Below, in pieces: positions 58,045-64,000 of a DNA stretch of 64,000 nt. How positions within the stretch are numbered: the first letter of the stretch is position 1; each line of letters opens with the position of its first letter. The stretch is from positions 2,232,001-2,296,000 of the forward strand of contig NZ_JAFBCK010000001.1 of the NCBI RefSeq assembly GCF_016907695.1, given 5' to 3'. Under the pieces are notes generated by a model that was given only the letters and a program-made list of their open reading frames with translations, was not told where the DNA came from and ran no database searches. This stretch comes from Actinokineospora baliensis (GTDB taxonomy: Bacteria > Actinomycetota > Actinomycetes > Mycobacteriales > Pseudonocardiaceae). The translations under genes and the position numbers were made by a program.

Positions 58045-58506
58045 TTGGATAGCGACCAAATATTCTTGGAGTTGACGGCACTAGGCCCATCGACTGCCCA
58101 GATCCTCCCTAGGTGGACTAGCCGAGGGTGGGAAACTCTGGGGTTAGAGCCGGGCAACGTATATCTCTGGTATCCCGCGAGCTTTGGTGGAAAATGGACC
58201 AAGGAGCGGCCAGAGCGTAGGCGACTAGTGCCGATTGGCGAGTTTGGCTTGAACGGGCTGGAGGTAGCTCTTCACAAGGAGGACGACTCTCTGCTCGCAA
58301 GATTCTGCACGGCAGGGGTAACCGAGGGGTGCAGCGACCATCGTAGCGACAAGTACACGCTAGAGATCCCAAATGGTCACACTCCCGTCGGGCTGGAAGA
58401 GATCGAGCGATCCGCGAGTCAGATGGATGTGCCACAGTTGGCCGTGTGTCTAATCTTCGGAAAGTGCTCCTTTCGAACAGATCCACTACTTTCCACTTTG
58501 CCCTAG
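58045..58506 (+). CDS. Hypothetical 153-residue protein
   Basis: TTG at 58045 (no ATG/GTG alternative near the start of the homogenous coding stretch). Contains WETLGLEPGNVYLWYPASFGG and a late Cys pair. Codons are distinctly less G/C-rich than core genes. Cytosolic; not recognised. The start is uncertain. Confidence 0.55.
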   Translation: MDSDQIFLELTALGPSTAQILPRWTSRGWETLGLEPGNVYLWYPASFGGKWTKERPERRRLVPIGEFGLNGLEVALHKEDDSLLARFCTAGVTEGCSDHRSDKYTLEIPNGHTPVGLEEIERSASQMDVPQLAVCLIFGKCSFRTDPLLSTLP

Positions 58507-58542
58507 CATTCTGATGCGCGTTAATCATCGCGAAGGAAAAGT

Positions 58543-58710
58543 ATGAGCTGCCCGGCTTCCTTCTCGGCGTCCGGCCACGGATGCATGGGGTGCCCCGTGT
58601 GTGTAGCGAAGCAATACGAGGAGCGCACCGGCGAGCCCCTGAAGCAATCAGGCACCAAGCCAAACGGCGCTAAGCCTGCCAGCGGCGCCAAGCCCGCCAA
58701 GTCGAACTAG
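58543..58710 (+). CDS. 55-residue Cys-rich microprotein
   Basis: ATG at 58543 behind an ideal GAAGGAAAA RBS. Begins MSCPASFSASGHGCMGCPVC: Cys at 3, 14, 17, 20 with His12, then a Lys/Pro/Gly/Ala tail (SGTKPNGAKPASGAKP). The spacing suits a small zinc-binding knuckle; a modified peptide precursor is possible but no maturation enzyme is nearby. Missed by ORF callers with longer cut-offs. Confidence 0.6.
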   Translation: MSCPASFSASGHGCMGCPVCVAKQYEERTGEPLKQSGTKPNGAKPASGAKPAKSN

Positions 58711-58755
58711 CCCGGATTACAGCAGTACTCTGAGCCACCCAAGGAGATGGTTGCC

Positions 58756-59118
58756 GTGTTCGGCCGATTCAAAGCGCACCGATACAGGCTCAAGGTTGCG
58801 ATATGGGCTGCGTACGCGATGGCGGCCGTCTCCGTCTCCGGGTGGGTAGCCTTGTCTATCCAGATTCGGACGCAAGTACCTTGGTGGAGGCTTCCCAGCT
58901 TGGCGTTTGTGGCGATGATCTTATGGGCCGGGCTTCTCGGATGGATCTTCTTGCCGAAGCTGTATACGTATCCAGGGCGGCGTGTTCCTCGCAGGAGATG
59001 CGCTCGAAACAAAAGGAGGATCCACCGGAAGAAATCGAAAGATCTCAATGGAACCGACTGTCGACCATCCGTGGCTGGTGATAATCTACCACCAACGGGA
59101 ACAGAATTTAGTTCCTAG
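58756..59118 (+). CDS. Two-TM hypothetical protein
   Basis: 120 residues from the GTG at 58756: AAGGAG lies 9 nt upstream, whereas the ATG at 58747 abuts it. TM helices at about 13-33 and 43-62 with short loop, then a very basic cytosolic tail (RRVPRRRCARNKRRIHRKK), which might touch nucleic acid. Not recognised. Confidence 0.62.
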   Translation: MFGRFKAHRYRLKVAIWAAYAMAAVSVSGWVALSIQIRTQVPWWRLPSLAFVAMILWAGLLGWIFLPKLYTYPGRRVPRRRCARNKRRIHRKKSKDLNGTDCRPSVAGDNLPPTGTEFSS

Positions 59119-59174
59119 ATGCGCTTCTCGAACACCTCCAAATTGGCAACACTTCAAGACCCAAGGTTCAAACA

Positions 59175-59894
59175 TTGAAGTTGAAAATCCCAGGCGAGAT
59201 TGCCGCAAGGTTCGTTGACGTCGCACATCGTCAGACCATACCCCTGTTCGCCGACGAACAGGGCATAAGCCCGTCCAGCGCGCGGCGGCTCCTTACTAGA
59301 GCGGGACTGCATCGCCCCGAGTGGCCCCACTTCCTCGGCTTGGACGCGCAGGGACTTGTGTCAGCCGTCAAGGCCAAAGCCATTGGGGGTATGACGGCTG
59401 CCGCAATCTCACGGGCAACCGGGATACCTGTAGCTTACATACGAGAAGTATGCAGAGGAGTCGTGCGTTGCCCTGGCATAACCGGTGTTGCCACCAAAAT
59501 CGGAACCAGTTTGCCAACCAGTGCGTATCGGCAGCGCCCGGCTTCGGACAGGGCGTTAGCACTCCGATGGGCCTCGAACAAGACATCCATCCTTGAGTTC
59601 GCAGAGAAAATTGGGCGTACTCCAACTGCGGCGCGGCGACTGCTTGAGGACGAAGGTATCCACTCTCCCGAATGGCCGGACTTGCTTGGAATCGGCGCGA
59701 AGCTCCGGGATGGAGTGATCGCGGAGAAATACAAGTCTGGGATGAGCTTGAGCCAGATTTCCACAGCTACGTGTATCTCAATTCGGGAGGTAAAGCGAAT
59801 CCTCGACGTCTGCGGCGTGTCAATCAGAGGGAAAACACGCGGCCCACTACCCGTATCTGATGCGCAGCCCACACTGGATCGACCCGGAAGATAG
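59175..59894 (+). CDS. Duplicated helix-turn-helix protein
   Basis: 239 residues, TTG at 59175. An internal duplication with a 117-residue offset: SSARRLLTRAGLHRPEWPHFLG (34-55) repeats as TAARRLLEDEGIHSPEWPDLLG (151-172), and MTAAAISRATGIPVAYIREV (73-92) as MSLSQISTATCISIREVKRI (190-209). Each half thus holds two HTH-like motifs. Presumably a DNA-binding protein (transposase/recombinase-like or regulator). 6 bp before the BldD-like gene. Confidence 0.7.
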   Translation: MKLKIPGEIAARFVDVAHRQTIPLFADEQGISPSSARRLLTRAGLHRPEWPHFLGLDAQGLVSAVKAKAIGGMTAAAISRATGIPVAYIREVCRGVVRCPGITGVATKIGTSLPTSAYRQRPASDRALALRWASNKTSILEFAEKIGRTPTAARRLLEDEGIHSPEWPDLLGIGAKLRDGVIAEKYKSGMSLSQISTATCISIREVKRILDVCGVSIRGKTRGPLPVSDAQPTLDRPGR

Positions 59895-59900
59895 CGACCA

Positions 59901-60386
59901 ATGGCGACGACCGAACCCAGTGATGAGCCCGGAGCGCGCCGCGGCCTTGCGGGGCCCGTACAGGTAGCAGCAGGCAGGATCATTCGAAGGCAGCGTGAAA
60001 TGTTGAAACTGACTCGCGCTCAAGTTATTGCGTTGCTGGATCTTGAAATTCATTCTCAAACGCTGGCCACATACGAACTTGGCATACGTTCGATGTCCCT
60101 AGAACGCTTCGTCGAGATATGCCTAACGCTGCGACTGGATCCTGCGGAAGTAATCGCCCAGGCCCGGGTCGATATGGTCACCAAAAAGCCTGTTACGGTC
60201 AATCTGATCAGGTTGTCAGAGGCGCGAACCAAGAAGCTGGGGCCACTCAAAGGATGGGCCGCCATGGTGTCTTCAGGGTACAACACCTCGGAGTATGTGG
60301 TCGAGCCTGTAGAACTACGTGGCTGGGCTTTGCGGCTTGGCATGTCACCCGACGAACTACAGGATCTTCTTGAGAAGGTGGCGTGA
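59901..60386 (+). CDS. BldD-like HTH regulator
   Basis: 161 residues, ATG at 59901. N-terminal XRE HTH (AAGRIIRRQREMLKLTRAQVIALL... SQTLATYELGIRSMSLERFVEI) and a C-terminal domain whose LIRLSEARTKKLGPLKGWAAMV and LGMSPDELQDLLEK parallel the BldD CTD. BldD binds c-di-GMP through RxD-x8-RxxD; here the corresponding stretch is SSGYNTSEYVVEPVELRGW, without the first RxD. So a BldD-fold protein probably not responsive to c-di-GMP. Stand-alone copy on an accessory element. Confidence 0.75.
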   Translation: MATTEPSDEPGARRGLAGPVQVAAGRIIRRQREMLKLTRAQVIALLDLEIHSQTLATYELGIRSMSLERFVEICLTLRLDPAEVIAQARVDMVTKKPVTVNLIRLSEARTKKLGPLKGWAAMVSSGYNTSEYVVEPVELRGWALRLGMSPDELQDLLEKVA

Positions 60387-60417
60387 AGATCGCAAGTTGC
60401 GTATAAGGTTCGGACAC

Positions 60418-61101
60418 GTGTCAATCGAGAGCGAAGTCAAGCGATTACTCTCTCTGAGAGAGTCAGTCGTGGCGTCTGCCGTGGCGTTAGCGCCCTACGC
60501 CGAGTGGGTCGACGAGGCAACTCGTGACGTCCAGTCCATCCTTGGCCAGTCCGCCCGAATCAGCGTGGTCCTAGGGTTGCTAGAGCTAGTAAGAGAAAGC
60601 CTCGGCACGCTCGAACAAGTCGTAGTCCAGGCAAGCACCGCGATCGCTACCGCTGCAAGCCACCATGGCGGTCCTGCGGCGACGGGGCCTGCGGCAGGTA
60701 CGCGACAGGAGCTGGCCCCCACAGCCCAGGCTAGTGACGACGATGGACTGCGGCGCGCCACCTTCGGGCATAGCGACTCGACCAACTACAAGAAGACGTT
60801 CTTTGCCGCACATCCGGATCTCAAGGGCAAGGTGTGGGTTCATCATGCCGTGGAACAGCAAGCGATGGAGCGCTTCCCAGAGGCCGGATTAACATCCGAG
60901 GAGATCCACTCGCTAGAGAATCTGAGGGGGATACCGACAGGGGAGACCAATAATCGAATACATCTGAGCGCAATACGGAAGGAGTGGAACAAGTTCTATC
61001 GAGCGAACAAGAACAAGAAGGTAACAAAGGAGAAGTTGCTCGACTGGGCGACGTCAGTGGACGAGAAGCACGGGACTGAGTTCCGTCCTCCGGTAAGGTG
61101 A
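60418..61101 (+). CDS. Putative polymorphic toxin with HH-type nuclease domain
   Basis: 227 residues, GTG at 60418. Residues 1-80 are helical and might be a delivery/dimerisation region; 80-115 a Gly/Ala/Pro linker; 120-227 a toxin-like domain with VHHAVEQQ (His142-143), IHSLENLRGIP (His164, Asn168), IHLSAIRKEWNKFY (His182), resembling His-rich nuclease domains at the C-termini of bacterial polymorphic toxins. Stop abuts the next gene, as toxin and immunity genes do. No signal peptide, so secretion would need a dedicated system or it acts inside the cell. Confidence 0.62.
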   Translation: MSIESEVKRLLSLRESVVASAVALAPYAEWVDEATRDVQSILGQSARISVVLGLLELVRESLGTLEQVVVQASTAIATAASHHGGPAATGPAAGTRQELAPTAQASDDDGLRRATFGHSDSTNYKKTFFAAHPDLKGKVWVHHAVEQQAMERFPEAGLTSEEIHSLENLRGIPTGETNNRIHLSAIRKEWNKFYRANKNKKVTKEKLLDWATSVDEKHGTEFRPPVR

Positions 61102-61106
61102 GGCAT

Positions 61107-61538
61107 GTGACGCACTACTATCAGCTTGAACCGGAGGTTCCTGGGGAGCTCGGGCCCGGCTCCGACGTGGACCGCTCGGCCGCCCCCTGGGTAATCCGCC
61201 GTGTGGAGTTCGCGTTCCACGACTGGCTTGGCGATGACCTGATCACTTCGGACCCTATATTCCTGGTGACCGCAGCGATGGCGGACAAGCTCGACGAGTC
61301 CGGGTTGACCGGGTTCGAGCTTCGCGAAGCGGCGATCACGCGGGCTTCTGAGGGACTCGACATGATCGAAGACTTCGAGTCCTACCCCGCGTTCAGGTGG
61401 CTGGACGTCGTGGGCAGGGCGACGGTAGACGACTTCGGCCTGGACCTTGAAGGCGCGCTGGTCGTCTCTGGCTCCGCGCTGGAGGTCCTCGAAACCGGGC
61501 GCCTTGATCAGTGCGACAAGACTCCGCTCTCGCCGTAG
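61107..61538 (+). CDS. Putative cognate immunity protein
   Basis: 143 residues, GTG at 61107 (AAGG 8 nt upstream) or GTG 61098 overlapping the toxin stop. Acidic, cytosolic: LGDDLITSDPIFLVTAAMADKL, LTGFELREAAI, FRWLDVVGRATVDDFGLD. This layout recalls small acidic proteins coded right after toxins with the HH/ENLRGIP domain; recognised by memory, not by search. Followed immediately by a terminator, so the pair is one transcript unit. Confidence 0.6.
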   Translation: MTHYYQLEPEVPGELGPGSDVDRSAAPWVIRRVEFAFHDWLGDDLITSDPIFLVTAAMADKLDESGLTGFELREAAITRASEGLDMIEDFESYPAFRWLDVVGRATVDDFGLDLEGALVVSGSALEVLETGRLDQCDKTPLSP

Positions 61539-61566
61539 CAGCAAGTTCTCGGAGCCTGAAATGCCA

Positions 61567-61594
61567 AAAGCCCCGTCCGAGTGGACGGGGCTTT
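61567..61594. terminator. Terminator after the toxin/immunity-like pair
   Basis: AAAGCCCCGTCC - GAGT - GGACGGGGCTTT, perfect 12-bp stem. 28 nt past the immunity-like gene stop and facing the methyltransferase gene; functional in both directions. Confidence 0.9.
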
Positions 61595-61660
61595 GGCCTT
61601 AGCGGTGCACGTCAGGTGTGGCCTGGCGAGGTCTACCTTCCACCACTGAGACAGCACGCG

Positions 61661-62548
61661 TCAGGAAGCTACGAGTGGCAGCAGACGCGCGAGGGCGTAG
61701 GCAGCCTGTGCTGGCACAACGCCGTTGCCCGCGGCCTGCTCTACCTCCCGTGAGGTGATGCCAGGTACACGGGAGAACCATCCTTCTGGTAGGCCCATGA
61801 CCCATTCGCCGAAAGCCGCGCTGGTCCGCCGACCTCCGCGCGGACCTACCGACAGGGGGTACGGGGCTGGACGCCCTAGGATGCGACCCCATCGGGTGAT
61901 GGCTGGCGCGAAGCGTCCCCAATCGGCAGGGCTCGCAGGGTCGAGACCATCATCGGCGTATCCCGTTTGTACTCGGCTGCGCAGATGCCTCTCGTAGAGT
62001 CGCTCGCTCTCGGTGTCGCTAGCAACGATAATGATTCGCTCCCGTTTGTGGGGTGCGCCAATGTCGGAAGCGCGTACGCACAGCCATCCCGCACGATACC
62101 GGCTTTGGGCCAAGTTACCGAGGACTTCGTCGAACCCCTTGCTGAGATGGCCTCGCACGTTCTCCAGGACAACGAGTCCGGGTCGTAGTGTGCGAATAGC
62201 TTCTGCGATGTAAGGCCAGATGTGCCGTTCGTCTTCGACTCCTCGTCTTTTGCCAGCAACGCTGAAAGGCTGGCACGGATAGCCAGCCGTCAAGATGTCG
62301 ACGCGCCTGACATCGAGCCAGTCGGCCTCCTTCACATCGCCAAGGTTGGGGATGCCGGGGCGGTTGTGCTCGAAGATCCGCTGAGCGGTCTTGTCGATAT
62401 CCGAGTACCAGGCGGTCTTCGACCAAAGGACGGTCTCGACCGCCAAGTCCAGTCCCCCGTAGCCCGTGCACAGGGAGCCGATTGTCAATGGCTCCAGTGG
62501 CTCGTCCTTCGTGCTTGAAGGCTGCGCCCTACGTCCTCCGCTAGCCAA
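61661..62548 (-). CDS. DNA (cytosine-5) methyltransferase
   Basis: 295 residues, TTG at 62548. Motif I TIGSLCTGYGGLDLAVE, motif IV TAGYPCQPFSVAG (catalytic Cys), motif VI VLENVRGHL, motif VIII-like APHKRERIIIVA, and motif IX-X AGNGVVPAQAAYALARLL. Short target-recognition region, as in phage/plasmid orphan Dcm enzymes. No restriction enzyme gene is visible in the window. Start overlaps the end of the upstream small gene by 8 bp. Confidence 0.92.
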   Translation of the reverse strand: MASGGRRAQPSSTKDEPLEPLTIGSLCTGYGGLDLAVETVLWSKTAWYSDIDKTAQRIFEHNRPGIPNLGDVKEADWLDVRRVDILTAGYPCQPFSVAGKRRGVEDERHIWPYIAEAIRTLRPGLVVLENVRGHLSKGFDEVLGNLAQSRYRAGWLCVRASDIGAPHKRERIIIVASDTESERLYERHLRSRVQTGYADDGLDPASPADWGRFAPAITRWGRILGRPAPYPLSVGPRGGRRTSAAFGEWVMGLPEGWFSRVPGITSREVEQAAGNGVVPAQAAYALARLLPLVAS

Positions 62549-62753
62549 AGGCGATCCCAGCGACAGTGAGGGTCAGGAGCAGGACCACGAGCCCGGCCGC
62601 GGCGATCGCGCGCAGGCGGCTGGCAGCTCGAAACACGTCGTCCGGAAACTGGGTCGGCTCTGCGCAGTCGTGGTGCCTGGTCAAGCGGCCTCCGTTTTGC
62701 AGAAGTGATCGCGATTCAAGAGGAACTCGGGTACATCTTGAGGCTTCATGCAA
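62541..62753 (-). CDS. Small single-pass membrane protein
   Basis: 70 residues, ATG at 62753 (AAGGAG 10 nt upstream). Basic N-terminal half, one C-terminal TM helix (AIAAAGLVVLLLTLTVAGIAFG). Sits just upstream of and overlapping the methyltransferase gene; probably co-transcribed. Not recognised. Confidence 0.6.
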   Translation of the reverse strand: MHEASRCTRVPLESRSLLQNGGRLTRHHDCAEPTQFPDDVFRAASRLRAIAAAGLVVLLLTLTVAGIAFG

Positions 62754-62818
62754 GGGTGTCTCCTTCAGTCACTAGACCGATCAGGTGGTGCTCTCTGGGG
62801 TTTGGATAGAGAACCTCT

Positions 62819-64000
62819 CTAGTGTTCGGCGCCGTACAATGAGCCCCAGGACCGACTACCCACTTCTGGGTCGGTGTCGACCAGAACTGGCCCCATCTGT
62901 TCGGCCATAAGGTTCGCGATCCGGTCAGCGCCCCAGTTCGCGCGGTCGGACGGTAAGGACGCAACGACCTCGTCGTGGATTGGAAGGCGTAGGTAGGGAG
63001 TGAACCCCGCGCGGTGGAGCTTCACCAAGCCGCGGCACGTGACATCGCGACTGGTGGACTGAACTACGTAGTTGAGTGCCGCGTATGAACGGCTTGGGTC
63101 AACGGGCAATCGGCGCCCGGATGGGGTGGTGACATAGCCCTGTCCGGCTGCCACCTTGGCGAGCTGGCGGGAGTAAGCCGCTACACCGGGGTACCTGCGG
63201 TCGAAGGCGTCTACGACGCTCTTGGCGGTGTCCATGCTGATGCCGGTCGCTTCGTGCACCATCTTGGCGGCGCCGCCGTAGACGCGGCCGAAGTTCACCG
63301 TCTTGGCGATCTTGCGGTGCTGTTTGTCGTTGGCTTCCGGACCGAATGCGGCTCGGGCGGTCATCATGTGCAGGTCGGCGCCTTCGGCGAAGGCCCGGAT
63401 CATCGTCTGGTCTCGGGCAAGGGCGGCAAGTACTCGTAGTTCTTGTGCCTTGTAGTCAACAGATGCGATGAGTTGGCCTTCGTCTGCGATGAAGCATCTG
63501 CGGATGATCCAGTCGCCTGCGGGCAATGTTTGCGCCGGAATGCCGGTGATCGACATTCGTCCGGTCCGTGCTTGCAGAGTGTTGATCGAGGCGTGGCACC
63601 GGCTGTCGACATCCATCTCACGCAGGAAGGTGTCGACCCATGTGGTCCGCCACTTTCGCGCCCTCTTGGCTTCTTTCACTGCTTTGGCGAACTGGTCACC
63701 TTGAGCCACTAACGTATCCAGCAGTGTCGAGTTGACTTGCCGCTTTCCGCTGGGTGTACGCCCGTTGATGATCACGCCGCGGTGTTCGAGGACGTCGGCA
63801 ACTTGCTCCGTGCTGTTGACGTTGTCGCACCCGAAAGACCGGGCGATCTCGGTGAATCGCTGTTCGTCAGCACTCAAGCGGGAGGAGAGCGCACGGGTGT
63901 ACTCGACATCAACGAGGAAGCCGGTCCGTGCCATGGACGAGCAGATCTCCGCCACTTCGTGCTCGAAGGAGATCAGGTCACGAGCACTGTGTGGGATTCG
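62819..64000 (-). CDS. Family A DNA polymerase (partial, 5' end outside window)
   Basis: The C-terminal 393 residues are seen; the reading frame stays open to the right edge (SARDLISFEHEVAEICSSMARTG), so the start lies beyond 64000. Motif A VDYKAQELR, motif B RKIAKTVNFGRVYGG, motif C LPIHDEVVA are intact. RTGRMSITGIPAQTLPAG is the thumb/palm TGR...NLP motif. Smaller and diverged relative to chromosomal PolA; typical of the replicative polymerase of actinobacteriophages and some plasmids. Confidence 0.9.
   Translation of the reverse strand, partial: RIPHSARDLISFEHEVAEICSSMARTGFLVDVEYTRALSSRLSADEQRFTEIARSFGCDNVNSTEQVADVLEHRGVIINGRTPSGKRQVNSTLLDTLVAQGDQFAKAVKEAKRARKWRTTWVDTFLREMDVDSRCHASINTLQARTGRMSITGIPAQTLPAGDWIIRRCFIADEGQLIASVDYKAQELRVLAALARDQTMIRAFAEGADLHMMTARAAFGPEANDKQHRKIAKTVNFGRVYGGAAKMVHEATGISMDTAKSVVDAFDRRYPGVAAYSRQLAKVAAGQGYVTTPSGRRLPVDPSRSYAALNYVVQSTSRDVTCRGLVKLHRAGFTPYLRLPIHDEVVASLPSDRANWGADRIANLMAEQMGPVLVDTDPEVGSRSWGSLYGAEH

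Overview
The window is a stretch of chromosome from a high-GC actinomycete. Four things point to the family Pseudonocardiaceae (an Actinokineospora/Saccharothrix-like genus is an inference, not proven): strong G/C third-position bias, mycothiol metabolism (mca), a GlpX-type FBPase, and a gene order that follows the Mycobacterium tuberculosis Rv1074-Rv1112 block. Recognisable members of that block, in order, are cbs, SGNH esterase, thiolase, greA, DUF4307, mca, small membrane protein, TrhA/hemolysin III, short-chain Z-prenyl synthase, phoH2, fum, L,D-transpeptidase, glpX, DUF4245, ispH, lipid-droplet-type protein, xseA/xseB, DUF6542 and ychF. There are no rRNA or tRNA genes and no CRISPR array.

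Into this core are set lineage-specific blocks. They are a Pnkp-Hen1 RNA-repair pair (7.9-11.7 kb); a GntR regulator with a near-textbook operator/promoter (13.8-15.3 kb); XRE/DUF2975, an ABC exporter, and a secreted papain-like protease with a membrane partner (19.2-23.9 kb); guaB1 (GMP reductase), an ATP-dependent DNA ligase and a MocR/EamA pair (24-31.4 kb); rmuC and sbcDC (41.4-46.6 kb); an Ada-AlkA fusion (47.6-49.1 kb); and a large secreted subtilase (49.2-52.5 kb).

The most striking non-coding feature is a family of about 145-bp elements, seven copies in four intergenic clusters (13.5, 29.9-30.3, 40.4 and 46.8-47.5 kb). Each can fold into nested hairpins whose arms change in a compensatory way between copies. 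The elements are bordered on one side by degenerate C-rich roughly 90-bp tandem repeats. Two of them extend into an approximately 300-bp inverted repeat that brackets DUF6542-rmuC-sbcDC and carries DnaA-box-like sequences.

From about 54.0 kb, just after the ychF terminator, the DNA changes character: less G/C-biased codons, small overlapping orphan genes, several DNA-binding proteins (XRE-TPR, a duplicated four-HTH protein, a BldD-like protein), a toxin/immunity-like pair, a cytosine-5 DNA methyltransferase and a family A DNA polymerase that runs off the right edge. This looks like one end of a prophage or integrative element; no integrase or att duplication is visible in the window.
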